Assembly (NCBI GenBank): GCA_949296965.1
Contig: CASFQL010000010.1
Span: 1 to 64,000, forward strand
Direction: 5' to 3'
Source of the DNA: an uncultured Christensenella sp.
GTDB lineage: Bacteria; Bacillota; Clostridia; Christensenellales; UBA1242
Length of the DNA stretch: 64,000 bases
In this document: piece by piece, positions 42,835 to 54,205 of the stretch
Layout of the letters: every line of letters begins with the position of its first letter
How positions within the stretch are numbered: the first letter of the stretch is position 1
Notes under the pieces: model-generated
The model's database searches: none
Told to the model about the DNA's origin: nothing
The model's input: the letters and a program-made list of their open reading frames with translations, nothing else
Translations under genes and position numbers: made by a program

Positions 42835-45800
42835 TTATCTAACTCTCATTCTTGTTCTTAATTTAATAATGATTATTAATAGAACAATAAATGCAATGCT
42901 TCCAATCACAATAGCAATAATAGCAAAAGCATTCAATGGGTCAACTTTATTAACTCTAAAACTTGTAACTGTATCACCATTTGATGTTTTTAGTTCAATG
43001 AAATAGGAATTTGACTCTTCGAGTGTTAAAGTATTATTTGTAGATAAGTTGTTTTCGTTAATATCTACTTTACCATATACATAGAAAGTGTCGCTATCAC
43101 TATTATATGTTAAAATATTTATATAACATTCTCCAAGTTGTTGGAAGATATATGATGAGTTATACGATATAACAATGTTTGATTTTGTTGTTCCGCCATA
43201 CTCAACATTACACGAAATAGTTGGAACATAATCACTTATTAAGAATGAGAAAGTTAAAACATCACTATCCCTGTTACCATATTTTAATTTTATAGTATAA
43301 GAACCGCTACCGCTATTACTATCTGTTGCACCTATATTAATGGAAGTTACTTTACCATTTTTCATAAAGTTACTTGTAATATCTTGTGAGTCTTTTATAA
43401 CTTGAATAATTTCATATCCTTTGACCTCGGAATATTCAAAGGCAAGTCTTGCGGACTTAGTAGATATAATAATGAAGTTATAAATGGCATTTTCAAGGTA
43501 TTCGCCATTGTAAAGACATTTTAAAGTTACGACATATTTTCCTGGGGAAGTGAATTCATATGTATTATCTACTTTTGTATATGAATTTGAAATTTTCCCG
43601 TTAAGACTTACAGAGATTTCTACATTGCTCATTGTATATAGATTTTTACTAATATAGGAAGGGTCAATTACAATTTTAAGAGAGTCATTAAACACTCCAT
43701 ATTGGATAGGGTTATAATTAACATTATTATAACTAATATTATAAATAACTCTTAACAATACATATAAATTAAATACATTAGGTTCAAGGGAAGTTGAAGA
43801 ACTAGAAAATCTATGAGTATTACCAGCAATATCTTTAAACATTAATTTATGAGTGCCAGAATTTGAAATTGTTGCGGACATTTTCTTGCTTGTTAAATCA
43901 CAAGAATTTTCTAAGATAACGAATTCATTATCTACACCATATTGGTCAAGGACATATATATAATTACCCTGATTATACCAATATGAAGATTGACTAGATT
44001 TGTAAATCATATCCCAAGAAAGAGTAAATGTATCGCTGTCAAGGTCCTTATTAGTTAGTATTTTTTCAACGGCAGTTTGACCACTAAGATTAATTACTTT
44101 ATCGGTATTATAATACAAACTTTGAGATAAAAGAGTGCTTGTTTTTGGAACTTTTGTAAATGCAAAGAATTCAACTCTAATAGGACCTTCTAAGTTATAA
44201 AGTAAATATATTGTAGTCCAATAACTATCTTCAACATTTTCTGGGGTAGGATTTGTTATAAGCCCGCCTTGAACATAATAATCTTGGAGTGAATTGTTTT
44301 TAAAACAAAATTCTACAACACTTAAATCTACATTGTTATTATAAATTATTTCAGGTGTGTAAATGGAGTAGAAATGTTTTACATTTATTAAATCGACAGT
44401 GTCAACATCTTGTAGATTAAAACTACCACTTTCAAAACCTAAGATATCAATTAGATTTTCATAATCTGTTATGGAATTATTTAAGTTTTGTAAATAACCT
44501 TTATTATATAAGTCTGTCAATGCTTGGTAAATTACATTAATAAGAGATGAAGGGGAAGTAGAACCTTTAAAATATGCCTGATTAGATGATGAGTTTGAAG
44601 TCAGATTGAATTGTTCATATTTACTTGCACTAATAGTTTCATTATTAACACTTACGGTATATATAGGTATTTCTCCAAATTGAATTACGAAGTAAATTGA
44701 CCTTGAACAACCTAGGTGAGCATTTTTAATTTCTAGTTTATAATAACCTTCTTGGTTAACGACATAACCTCTTTCAACACTTGTGGCAATGCTGTATTGT
44801 CCTTTGCTATCTTTTTGATAAAGAGTAGCGACAGAAACCTGATTAGAAGTTGAATCATTTAACTTGTCATAATCACAAGTAGTTATATATCCCCAATCAA
44901 TTAATACCCTTGAATTTGTGATATGAGATGAAGATTCTTCTAATGAAGAAGCGATTTCATCGCTAAGATTGTCATTGTTTAGTAGTTTTATTTCAGGTAA
45001 TGTATTGAAGATGTTAAAAACAAATTCTTTTTGTAAACTATTGTCTGTTATATCATAATATTTAACAACATATCTAGTGTTTCCACCAACAACTTGATTT
45101 GCAGGTATATTGTCATAAGAATAGTTGGAAGTTAATGTAAAAGTTTTACAATTTTGATTTGCAAGGCTTGTTGAAGTTTGCTCATAACTTGTCCCTGAAT
45201 AGAGAACTCCATTTACTTCTACCTTATAAATATTCCCCTCATAAGTAACTTGAATATCTCCACCCGTGTAATAAACATTATTAGATTGATTTAGATAATT
45301 ATTTTCAAATTGATATTCCACATTAAAATCATTAATTCTAAATTCTCCAACATATAAGTTATACGAATAAGAATTTAAGTTATAGTTATCTGTGTAAATT
45401 ACTTGGTAAATTCCTTTTGATAAACTTTTTATAGGGTTATTATTTGCAACTTCTTCTTTAGTTGTGTAATTTACAACTTGTTGCCACTGTTTGTTTTCAC
45501 TTGAATACTTTCTAAGAGTTAGAGATGTTAAGTATAATGTAGTTGTCTTAGAGTAAGCAGGCAAAACCAAATTATAAGTTGTAGTATTTGTTTGAATGTC
45601 AGTAACTTCAATAATTTCTGGCATATCAAGTTTAGCGCTTTCAACATTTGTTATGATATTTACCGCTCTTAAAATTGATGGGTAAGAGAGATTGTATTTT
45701 GATAAAGTAAAACTATATTTGCTATTAAGTTGAGTTGTTAAAAAAGAATTAATTTTGCTTAATAAATCATTACTAAGTTTTTTATTAAATGGGCTTAGCA

Positions 45801-48800
45801 TAATTGTTTGACTAAAAGTTGAATTAATTGTTTCATTTTTAATTGTTACTGCACCCCAGCCTAAAACTGAATATAATTCGGTCAAATTGAAATAAGATGT
45901 TGCCGTTAAATTGTTATCTGTTGTTGGTTTAAAGGTCAGATTTTCACTATCTTGTCCATCTAGTGAAAGTATTTGATAATTATTAGTGCTACCTTGCCCA
46001 AAGTAAACTGTAAAACTTCTATAATTTTCAGCATTATCTTTTTCAATAATCTCAAAATAGCCTGTTGTATTTGCTCCATACAAACTTGTAATAATACTAT
46101 AAAGAGTTTTGTTTTGCTGTGAGTATTGAACTTGATAATAAGTGCTACTACCTATTGAAATAACTCCATTATTTAAAGAAATCTCAGAAAATTTTGGATA
46201 TCTAGCAAATAAACTTGAATTCTGGTAAAGAGAAGAATTAACCATATCAGGTGTAATACTAGGATATTCGCCATTATATTTACTATATTTTCTTATATAG
46301 AAGTAACTGACAGTTTCATCTGGGTCATAGATTAAAGAATAGTTTTCGCTAACTCCAAATGTATAAGTTAGTGAAGAAGGTAAAGTTTCAAGGTTAGTGC
46401 TATCAAAGTTTTCTTCCTTAAAACTGTTAATTGCATTTGGATAATAAGTTTTTAAAAAGTCCTCATTATTTATAAGGTTATCAATGTTTGTGTTAGGTTT
46501 AGTTCTATCAACATTTATTGAATAACTTACTTGTTTAAAATCGTAACTATCATTGAAATTTGTCCCGTAGGTTAACTTAACATTATATTTATATTCTTCT
46601 TCTAAACTAAAATGAAGCGAATATGAATATCTATAATAGTTAACTCCATCAAAATTCTCGCTTGGATTTACTTGATTGTAATATTTTACATATAGATACA
46701 ATAAGAAATTACTATTTTCTGCGACATCTTTGTTAATAGCAGATAATGTTTTATTTGTTTTATCATAAACTAAACATAAATTATTGTCTGCTAAATTTTT
46801 TAAACTATCATTAGTTAATGAGAATTGATAAGTATTTAAGACACCATTTTCTTCAACTTCAACTTCAATTAATGAAACCTTAGAAAGATAAGGTGTTCTA
46901 GGGTCGTCCCATTTTAAATAGAGTTGATTATTTGTTGAAGAAGATGAGTTTAATTCAATATTTGTAGCATAAGAATTATCTCCAATACTACTTAATTTAC
47001 TTTCTATTAATGTAGAAGAATTTTCGTTGTAAGTATTTGTATAAACTTCAACACTTGGGGAAGAGTAGGTAATGGTAAAAGAATAAGTAAATGAAGTTGG
47101 GTTATAATTTTGAATATAATTATTATTGCTATCAATAAGAGAATAACCGCAGTTATCAGTTATAATTATTTGATAAGAGCCTTCTCTATCAAATATCAAA
47201 TCTCCGTTTGGGTTTGAAGTGCTAACCAAACTAGAACAAGTAGAAAGTCCCGTTTGGGTGTTATAACCATCAATAACATAAGTAAATAATTGATTGTTTT
47301 TATCTGTATATTTAATTGTTATATTAAGTAAAGCAAAATCTAAGTCGCAAAACAAATAACCGAGAGATTGTTTAGAATCATATTTAAAATATTTAGAGAA
47401 AGGAATATTAATTTTAACAGGCACTTCGTTAGTGTCTAAATTAATGTTATTTATAAAATCTTTAAAAGTCCAATTGTTTTGATTTTGGTAATTTAATGAA
47501 AGACTAATATTATCCCCAACAGTTAAAGATGAAGATGAAGAACTTATAATTCCGTTTTGGTCAACATAGATAACATAAGTTCTAACTTTTGGGTCTAGTT
47601 CAAAAAGATAAATATAATTTTCTCCATCAAAATAATAATCTCCACCTTCTGCTTCTACATACTCGCCATTTACAAAGTTGTGTGTTCCGCCATTATAAAC
47701 TCTTGTAACGATGTATTTACCAGGCTTAGTTACTTCTATTGTTGAGTTTTCTTTGTAACCTATATTAATTCTATCAAAAGAATAAGTATTTCCATCGACA
47801 TTAGTCAATATTAGATTTTCATTACTTATTGTTGGAGTTGAGGCAAAAGGGTAAGTTGATACAGAATAGTTAGGGTCATTTTCATCTAATACAAAAGGAT
47901 AATACTCATAAGTTAAAGATTTGACCTCATAGAAACTTGCTAGTTCACCGCTAACTTTTTCATATTCAAATTTTAAAATATTTAGGTTTGTAGCCGAATT
48001 ATTTTTAAAACTATGAGTTTCATTGCTATTATTATAAGCACTAAAAGAACCTTTAATATTATCCGTGTTCATAGAAATTTCTCTAATAGTGCTATTTCCG
48101 TTAATGTTTGTTAAACTAAAAACATAATCTTTTTCTCCACTAAATTCATCTGAGCCTAGCAAATAAATTGTATCATATGGTATAACAGTTGAATTTGTTT
48201 TAGAAAAAGGTTTAAGCAATTCATAAGGTTGGTTAGGTAAGATTAAATAATAATTATTGTCAGAAGTTTGGGTGAATAGGTTGTTTGATGTATTTTTATA
48301 AACATAGTTATCAAATGATTTTAAAATATCTTCATAGAAATCAAATGTTATAGGTTGTTTTGCAATGATAGAACCAAAATTAGTTAAGTCATAACCTTGC
48401 TTATAACTTTTGTCTTCAAAAGAAATAGTTTCAGAAATATCTAAATTAGGAAGTTTCAAAGCCTTATGTGTTCCAAAATATAAAGTCGTGTCTTTATTTA
48501 CATAGTTCATAGGATTATTAATAGGGTCAAAGTCTTCAATCCATTTAGACTCCTCTGCATTTCCTTCCCAATTACCTTGTGCAATCGCCGGGGTAGTGTT
48601 ATCAACAAGGACAATTATTGTTGTGTAGTTTCCCGCTTGGTCATAAAGATAAAAGAAGTAAAGTCCTTGATTTTTAAAGTAATTACTAGAAGTAAGTTGA
48701 GTAAGATTATAACTATTTTCATAACTTGCTTGTTCATTTTTTATAACATTATTAAATTCGTAACTATTAGTTAGTAAATAATCGGTTGAGTCTTTTTTAA

Positions 48801-51285
48801 ATAAATTATAACTTTCGTTATTTTTATATAATTCCATATAGCAAGCATACAAATAATCTTTTGCATTGCTACTTTTTGTTTGCCAACCAAGCGTAAATGC
48901 AGTATTTGTAATGTAAAATGTTATAGGCATTGGAGAAGAAATAGATTGAATTGCTGAAACTTCATTAGATTTAACATAAACTCCGTTGTTTGAAACGACT
49001 TGATTAACTTTAATATCACTAAATGAAGATTTGTCAATTCTAAACAAATATTTTAAAAAACTTGTATTAGACCTACTAATTGTTACTTCATAATAACCGT
49101 TGCTTGAAAATGTATTATTTTGAGCATTGCTAAGAACATAATAGTTATAAGTTTTACCATTAATAACCCTTGTTGCTAAACTTCCATCACTGTTTTGTTT
49201 TAATCTTAAATTGCCTGACAAAGTAAAATTTGTAGTTGAATAGTCTGGTGAATATTTATAAGAAACAGTAAATGGAGCAGAAAATAGATTATTTTTTTGT
49301 TCTATGCTAACAACGACATCTTTATTTGTATAGTCGTTAAAATCATAAATTGTGTTACCATCGGCATCGATTGATTGTATAAGTAAATTCTCAATAGTAT
49401 TGTTTATCTTAAAGAAAATGTATTGGCAACCCGTGATAGTAACTTTTTTTGATAGTAATTCGTTATTTACATCAAGGTAACTCATTGTAATTTGAGCCCG
49501 ATAAAAAAGTTTCATAAGGTAAATACCATTGCTTGTAATAGAAGCACTTTGGGTATAAACACCAGGTTGATTATTCTTTATTAATTCATCAAATTCATTG
49601 CCATTAGGACCTTCTTCCATTGTAAAAGATTTAAACTGTTCTATAAGATCTTGTTCAGAAGTTGTAGCAACATCTAAAAGAACATAACTAGCAGTGTTTG
49701 CAGTCCCTGTTAAATTACCAAAACTATGAAATCTCAGTGGGGCCAAATTAGTAGTAGGAATTGAATCTGGGATATAATAATATTTTCCGTTGTTATTATT
49801 TCCGTCAATTTGATTGTCTTTTGTTATAGAGTTATAAGAATAAATGTTGTTATCAGTGTAGTCATTTCTAAGAGAAACATCTTTTTGATATGTAGGAGAA
49901 GTAGGAGTAGTGTCTTGGTATCTCAAATCATAACCAAAAATAATCAAATTTTGATAAGATAAATTATCTCTAACTTCATCAGCAAACAAATCTTTTTTTA
50001 CCTGAATGTAAGAACTTGATTTGCTAGCCGTTAAGATATCAAGGTCGAAAGAATAAACGCCTTGAAAGACAGAAGTCTTTAACGCGTCAGAATTTGGTAA
50101 AATGAAATTGTTTTCAAAATTTTGCAAGTCAAAATTTGCTAAATACTTAATGCCATTCACATTATAAGTATAAAAAGAATAGTCTTTATTGAGTTGTGGG
50201 CAATTTAATGTTACAATTCCAGTATGCCCATTCTTTTCTTCTAATACAAAATTTTTATAATTAAAATTATAAATATTGTTATTATTTTCAAAAGTAAAGT
50301 TTAAAGCGAATTTACTAGCATCGTATGTAATATAAGGAGCATCTTGGTAATTGTAATTATAAAAACTATATTCTTCGCATATTTTTCCTTCGTTATTGTT
50401 ATCTGTATAAATATCTGCATTTTGAATGTTTAAAGGTAACTGAGTTGTTAAGTAGTTGCTATAATCGATAACATAGAAAGACATTTGGAAAATACATCTT
50501 TCAGAAATATATGAACCTACTTGATAATTATATTCAATGGTAAATGTATAGAAACCTGTTCTAAAAGAAACATCATTTTCATTTCCATTACCACCCAAAT
50601 AATTTTCATCTGCACCACCTATGTCAGAACTTGTCCCATCATTTTTTACAATAGGGCAGTGGGCAGAAGTATTAACTGAGTTATCGCCAAGTAGTAAACT
50701 TTGTAAATTCAAAACAAAAGTATATGAATTATTATCACTACTTTCAATCATATCAAGTGTTGTATTAAGTTTAATCTCTTGTTGTGAATTAGTTGTTTCG
50801 AGTGTAAGATTTGGAGATAAATTAACCAATTTTGAGTAAGCAGATTGAGTGCCGTCTTCATAATAACTCATATCATTAAACTTAAAATATATATTTGTGT
50901 TATATAAAGATGTTAAAACTTCTTGTGAAGTGGTGGAAGAAAGAAGAATAAAAGGTGCAGAAGATTCTTCCATTATGTAATTATAAGTTTTATCGCTGGA
51001 AACACTTTCTACAAAAGTAGGATAATAGTTAACAATTTTAAAATTGTTATCTCCTTCTTTTGTGCTAGTAAATAAAGAAAAAGGAATTTGACCTTCTTCT
51101 ATAATGCTAATGTTATTAGTTTGGGAATTTTCGCTACTACTATTATAAGAATCACTTGTAGAATAAGAGGCAAAAACTTGGTGATTATTCTCATTGTTAG
51201 TATTAGTTGTAAAAATATACGCAAAAGACATAGCAAAAATAATTAAAGCAGAAAGAAATACATTTTTAAATTTTGTAAATTTCAT
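42835..51285 (-). CDS. Giant (2816-residue) cell-surface protein with Ig-like repeats
   Basis: It starts at ATG 51285 behind AGAGGTG. The signal peptide is KNVFLSALIIFAMSFAYIF (about residues 7-26). The C-terminus is a single transmembrane helix (about 2785-2807) with a basic RTRMRVR stop-transfer; there is no LPXTG, so it is membrane-anchored. In between is a long beta-rich chain heavy in Asn, Ser, Tyr and Thr. Bacterial Ig-like motif fragments recur: YLYDQAGNYTTIIVLVDNTTP (about 885), INVDRTKP (about 1595), EKDNAENYRSF (about 1748), MFKDIAGNTHRF (about 2485), each at the end of a roughly 100-200-residue block with G-x-Y-x-(V/I) strands. An adhesin or mating-aggregation role is inferred from position next to a T4SS; no enzymatic motif is seen. 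Confidence 0.75.
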   Translation of the reverse strand: MKFTKFKNVFLSALIIFAMSFAYIFTTNTNNENNHQVFASYSTSDSYNSSSENSQTNNISIIEEGQIPFSLFTSTKEGDNNFKIVNYYPTFVESVSSDKTYNYIMEESSAPFILLSSTTSQEVLTSLYNTNIYFKFNDMSYYEDGTQSAYSKLVNLSPNLTLETTNSQQEIKLNTTLDMIESSDNNSYTFVLNLQSLLLGDNSVNTSAHCPIVKNDGTSSDIGGADENYLGGNGNENDVSFRTGFYTFTIEYNYQVGSYISERCIFQMSFYVIDYSNYLTTQLPLNIQNADIYTDNNNEGKICEEYSFYNYNYQDAPYITYDASKFALNFTFENNNNIYNFNYKNFVLEEKNGHTGIVTLNCPQLNKDYSFYTYNVNGIKYLANFDLQNFENNFILPNSDALKTSVFQGVYSFDLDILTASKSSSYIQVKKDLFADEVRDNLSYQNLIIFGYDLRYQDTTPTSPTYQKDVSLRNDYTDNNIYSYNSITKDNQIDGNNNNGKYYYIPDSIPTTNLAPLRFHSFGNLTGTANTASYVLLDVATTSEQDLIEQFKSFTMEEGPNGNEFDELIKNNQPGVYTQSASITSNGIYLMKLFYRAQITMSYLDVNNELLSKKVTITGCQYIFFKINNTIENLLIQSIDADGNTIYDFNDYTNKDVVVSIEQKNNLFSAPFTVSYKYSPDYSTTNFTLSGNLRLKQNSDGSLATRVINGKTYNYYVLSNAQNNTFSSNGYYEVTISRSNTSFLKYLFRIDKSSFSDIKVNQVVSNNGVYVKSNEVSAIQSISSPMPITFYITNTAFTLGWQTKSSNAKDYLYACYMELYKNNESYNLFKKDSTDYLLTNSYEFNNVIKNEQASYENSYNLTQLTSSNYFKNQGLYFFYLYDQAGNYTTIIVLVDNTTPAIAQGNWEGNAEESKWIEDFDPINNPMNYVNKDTTLYFGTHKALKLPNLDISETISFEDKSYKQGYDLTNFGSIIAKQPITFDFYEDILKSFDNYVYKNTSNNLFTQTSDNNYYLILPNQPYELLKPFSKTNSTVIPYDTIYLLGSDEFSGEKDYVFSLTNINGNSTIREISMNTDNIKGSFSAYNNSNETHSFKNNSATNLNILKFEYEKVSGELASFYEVKSLTYEYYPFVLDENDPNYSVSTYPFASTPTISNENLILTNVDGNTYSFDRINIGYKENSTIEVTKPGKYIVTRVYNGGTHNFVNGEYVEAEGGDYYFDGENYIYLFELDPKVRTYVIYVDQNGIISSSSSSLTVGDNISLSLNYQNQNNWTFKDFINNINLDTNEVPVKINIPFSKYFKYDSKQSLGYLFCDLDFALLNITIKYTDKNNQLFTYVIDGYNTQTGLSTCSSLVSTSNPNGDLIFDREGSYQIIITDNCGYSLIDSNNNYIQNYNPTSFTYSFTITYSSPSVEVYTNTYNENSSTLIESKLSSIGDNSYATNIELNSSSSTNNQLYLKWDDPRTPYLSKVSLIEVEVEENGVLNTYQFSLTNDSLKNLADNNLCLVYDKTNKTLSAINKDVAENSNFLLYLYVKYYNQVNPSENFDGVNYYRYSYSLHFSLEEEYKYNVKLTYGTNFNDSYDFKQVSYSINVDRTKPNTNIDNLINNEDFLKTYYPNAINSFKEENFDSTNLETLPSSLTYTFGVSENYSLIYDPDETVSYFYIRKYSKYNGEYPSITPDMVNSSLYQNSSLFARYPKFSEISLNNGVISIGSSTYYQVQYSQQNKTLYSIITSLYGANTTGYFEIIEKDNAENYRSFTVYFGQGSTNNYQILSLDGQDSENLTFKPTTDNNLTATSYFNLTELYSVLGWGAVTIKNETINSTFSQTIMLSPFNKKLSNDLLSKINSFLTTQLNSKYSFTLSKYNLSYPSILRAVNIITNVESAKLDMPEIIEVTDIQTNTTTYNLVLPAYSKTTTLYLTSLTLRKYSSENKQWQQVVNYTTKEEVANNNPIKSLSKGIYQVIYTDNYNLNSYSYNLYVGEFRINDFNVEYQFENNYLNQSNNVYYTGGDIQVTYEGNIYKVEVNGVLYSGTSYEQTSTSLANQNCKTFTLTSNYSYDNIPANQVVGGNTRYVVKYYDITDNSLQKEFVFNIFNTLPEIKLLNNDNLSDEIASSLEESSSHITNSRVLIDWGYITTCDYDKLNDSTSNQVSVATLYQKDSKGQYSIATSVERGYVVNQEGYYKLEIKNAHLGCSRSIYFVIQFGEIPIYTVSVNNETISASKYEQFNLTSNSSSNQAYFKGSTSPSSLINVIYQALTDLYNKGYLQNLNNSITDYENLIDILGFESGSFNLQDVDTVDLINVKHFYSIYTPEIIYNNNVDLSVVEFCFKNNSLQDYYVQGGLITNPTPENVEDSYWTTIYLLYNLEGPIRVEFFAFTKVPKTSTLLSQSLYYNTDKVINLSGQTAVEKILTNKDLDSDTFTLSWDMIYKSSQSSYWYNQGNYIYVLDQYGVDNEFVILENSCDLTSKKMSATISNSGTHKLMFKDIAGNTHRFSSSSTSLEPNVFNLYVLLRVIYNISYNNVNYNPIQYGVFNDSLKIVIDPSYISKNLYTMSNVEISVSLNGKISNSYTKVDNTYEFTSPGKYVVTLKCLYNGEYLENAIYNFIIISTKSARLAFEYSEVKGYEIIQVIKDSQDITSNFMKNGKVTSINIGATDSNSGSGSYTIKLKYGNRDSDVLTFSFLISDYVPTISCNVEYGGTTKSNIVISYNSSYIFQQLGECYINILTYNSDSDTFYVYGKVDINENNLSTNNTLTLEESNSYFIELKTSNGDTVTSFRVNKVDPLNAFAIIAIVIGSIAFIVLLIIIIKLRTRMRVR

Positions 51286-51804
51286 TATCTACACCTCTTT
51301 TGTTATTATTTGTAAAAAATAATATAATAATTCAAATATATAATATATTATCATATAAGATAATAAACACAAAACAAAATAAAAAAATTTGTAAAAAAAC
51401 TAAGAAAAAAAATAAAAAAATAATCTAAAATTACCAAAAAATATTTTTTAAATATAGTAAAAAATAAATTAATAAATGCGATGAAAAATTAAAAAAATAA
51501 GGTGAAAAATTTTAAAATAATAAAGTGATAATTTTAAAAAATAAAATATAAAAATTTGATGACAAATAAATAAGTTAATTATTTAATTTTAAAGTTGACA
51601 TTCCTTTTATAAAAGATTTAGTTTGTTATTTATTTAATAAAAAAGATTAAGTTTATTATTTATTTAGTAAAATAGTTAGTTTGTCATTTTTTTTAAAATT
51701 ATAAAAAAATTTTTATGAGCATAGTTTATTTTTTTTTACTAATATCAAAATATTTTAACCTTAATATATTTTTTTAAAATTGATATTTTTGTTTAATTAA
51801 AATA
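51286..51804. other. Gene-free A/T stretch
   Basis: About 520 bp of near-pure A/T with runs of A and T and TTTAGTTTGTTATTTATTTA-type words around 51620-51680. I see no ORF and only weak promoter-like boxes on the minus strand for the giant gene. Confidence 0.6.
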
Positions 51805-51888
51805 AAAAAAGAAACTTAATAATTTGAAATTAACTTCGCCATTTTATTAAATAAGTATTATATTTCAAAAATTAAAGTTTCTTTTATT
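51805..51888 (-). terminator. Long hairpin terminator of virD4
   Basis: AAAGAAACTT (from 51808) pairs with AAGTTTCTTT (ending at about 51884). An inner AATTTGAAAT / ATTTCAAAAATT stem extends the helix. A and T tracts flank both sides, so it can work for either strand. Confidence 0.65.
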
Positions 51889-51973
51889 TTTAAATTAAAT
51901 ATTTTTATATGTTTGTTAGTCGTTAGTTAAAATTTTAACTTTATATGATTGTCAGTTTATCGGTTAATTATTT

Positions 51974-53980
51974 TTAAAAATCATCAAAATCATACTCAGA
52001 TTTCTTTTTGACAATATTATTTCTATTTCTGATATCATAATAAACTTGGGCTTCATTAAGTGACCTTGATGGAACATAACCAAATTTTGCTATTGTATGG
52101 TCAAACATTGGAGTCCTATAATATCTAGTTATATTTACCTTGATAGGAAATTCATTCATAATTTTGATAATAGTTTCAGCCGTTCCGTCTTTAAAGCCAA
52201 GATGCCCCAATTCGTCAGGGTAGATAAGAGGTCTGCTTGTAGTTGAAATGCTAGTTGTTTTGTTAGGAGTTTCTTTACCTTTTTCGTCTTTTTGTTTACT
52301 TTCGGAAGTGGAAGTCGTTTGTAAGGTAATGTTTCCGCAAAGTTTACTAAACTCTTCACAAGTTTTTGAATCATCAGTTCCAATAAAGATTTTTATAGGA
52401 GTGTTACCAATAATTGTCTGTGCAACATCGTCCCCGTATTTTGTATTTAATTGACTATATGATTGAATTACAAGAGAGAAATACACATTTCTACTACGAG
52501 AAACTGTAATCATTGTGTCTATATCTTCTATTTTTGGCAAGTTAGCAAACTCATCTAGTAAAAAATAGACAGTTCTTGGTAATTTTTTACTTGGATAATT
52601 AGATGCTAGGTCAACAAGTTTTCTATATAACTGAGCAATTAGCATTGTAGCAATACTATGTCTTTCTTTCTTTTCATCAGGTATAATAATGAATAATGCA
52701 GTAGGTTTATCTGAAAAAGAGTCGAAATCCATCTCGTTAGCACTAGTTGCAAAGCACATACCACTATCATTAAAAACATTTAATGCTCCGCCAACAATAC
52801 CCATATAACTTCTAGTAGTAGTAGGAGCATTGTTAATTGCAGAACTAGCAAGTGAGTTTGCTTTACTATATGGAGATCTATTTAAGAAGTAATTTCTAAG
52901 TGTGTCAAATGGTTTGTCAGTAGAATTATCACGGTAGTTTGCAATTCTTGCTAAGTTATAAAAGTTAAAACGATCTCTTGTCATATCAAGCCTTTCGTCA
53001 ACACTATCTTCTAGCATTGCGAGTAAAGTAGCATTAATAAACTGCTGAGCGCCCCTTTCCCAACTTTGATCAGTTTTTGATACAATAGGGCATAAAAGGT
53101 TGGAAATTTCTCTTAAATCATTTTCAGCAAGGTCAATAAGTTGTGCCTTTTTAGAAGCAATATCTTCGTCTAATATTTCTTTATTAGGGTAGGCTACTCC
53201 GTCAAGTTCATACCATTCGTTATTATATTCGTTAGCAATAATTTCAAGTCCCAAATCAGCAGGGTTAACTCCAATATGAGTTTTAACATTTTTTTCTATA
53301 TCAAATGCCTTATGGTATAAGCAGTAGGCATTGTCAAGCGGATTCCACTTTGAAGAAGAAAAGGGATCCCTAAGGTTAAAAACTTTAATATCATATCCTT
53401 CTTTTTTAAGTTTGTTGTAATGGTGTTCATAAAGTTCGCCTTTTGGGTCGGAAATAACAAAACTTGGCTTTGTTTTTGTGCTTGACATAATTTGAATAGT
53501 AGGGTCAATGTATTGTTGAGTTTTACCTGAACCAGTCGTTCCTATGACAAGAGTATGAATTGGCTTATACATATTGATATTGAGATTGTTTTTATCAAGT
53601 TCACTACGAATTAAAATACCATCAGAGCATGACCTAATGTTATTCCAAGTGCAAAACATAAATTTCTTTTCTGTTCTAAGTTCTTTTTCACTAACCCAAC
53701 GGGAGTCGAAGAATTGGTCAATATCTTTACCTTCTTTTGTTTTGGAACCTAATTTTGTCTTCTCTTGTGGTTTAGCATCAGCAAGTTTATCAAGTAAATA
53801 AACTAAGTAGGCACCTACACAAACTACTACAACGATTAAAGTAAAAGAACTTGTCATATGTTCTTGGAAAACAAATGGCTGTCCGTTAGAATTAACAAAA
53901 TAAGAAAAAGCAATTCCAAGTCCATAAGAAATGATAAAAATAGGAATTAATAATAAAACTCTTTTAAAACCTTTTTTCAT
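51974..53980 (-). CDS. virD4: VirD4/TraG-type coupling ATPase
   Basis: 668 residues. Two N-terminal transmembrane segments (about 8-28 and 44-65) are followed by a cytoplasmic motor: Walker A GTTGSGKT (about 149-156), FVISDPKGELYE, Walker B VYFLLDEFANLP, and TIIGNTPIKIFIGTDDSKT / RPLIYPDELGHL family segments. VirD4 proteins recruit relaxase-DNA or protein substrates to the type IV secretion channel. It starts at ATG 53980 after AGAGGTG and is divergent from the pilin and channel genes, sharing a 225-bp intergenic region. No relaxase is visible in the window. Confidence 0.93.
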   Translation of the reverse strand: MKKGFKRVLLLIPIFIISYGLGIAFSYFVNSNGQPFVFQEHMTSSFTLIVVVVCVGAYLVYLLDKLADAKPQEKTKLGSKTKEGKDIDQFFDSRWVSEKELRTEKKFMFCTWNNIRSCSDGILIRSELDKNNLNINMYKPIHTLVIGTTGSGKTQQYIDPTIQIMSSTKTKPSFVISDPKGELYEHHYNKLKKEGYDIKVFNLRDPFSSSKWNPLDNAYCLYHKAFDIEKNVKTHIGVNPADLGLEIIANEYNNEWYELDGVAYPNKEILDEDIASKKAQLIDLAENDLREISNLLCPIVSKTDQSWERGAQQFINATLLAMLEDSVDERLDMTRDRFNFYNLARIANYRDNSTDKPFDTLRNYFLNRSPYSKANSLASSAINNAPTTTRSYMGIVGGALNVFNDSGMCFATSANEMDFDSFSDKPTALFIIIPDEKKERHSIATMLIAQLYRKLVDLASNYPSKKLPRTVYFLLDEFANLPKIEDIDTMITVSRSRNVYFSLVIQSYSQLNTKYGDDVAQTIIGNTPIKIFIGTDDSKTCEEFSKLCGNITLQTTSTSESKQKDEKGKETPNKTTSISTTSRPLIYPDELGHLGFKDGTAETIIKIMNEFPIKVNITRYYRTPMFDHTIAKFGYVPSRSLNEAQVYYDIRNRNNIVKKKSEYDFDDF

Positions 53981-54205
53981 AAAACACCTCTAATAATTGC
54001 TAGTTATTAGTATATAATAATAATGTGGAATTAATCAAATAAAAAATGCAAAAAAAAGATTTTGTTTTGTAAATAACTAAAATTAATTTAAAAATAAAAA
54101 ATTTTTTTTAAAAAATACAAATTTGTAAAAAAATATATAAAATTTGTTTGATTTTTGTTTTTTTTTATGGTAGATTAATCATAGTTAAATTTTTTGGAGG
54201 TTTAG

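Noticed and set aside
42835..51285. LPXTG-type sortase anchor on the giant protein
   Set aside because: The C-terminus has a hydrophobic helix and Arg-rich tail, but no LPXTG-like motif precedes it; a simple transmembrane anchor fits better.
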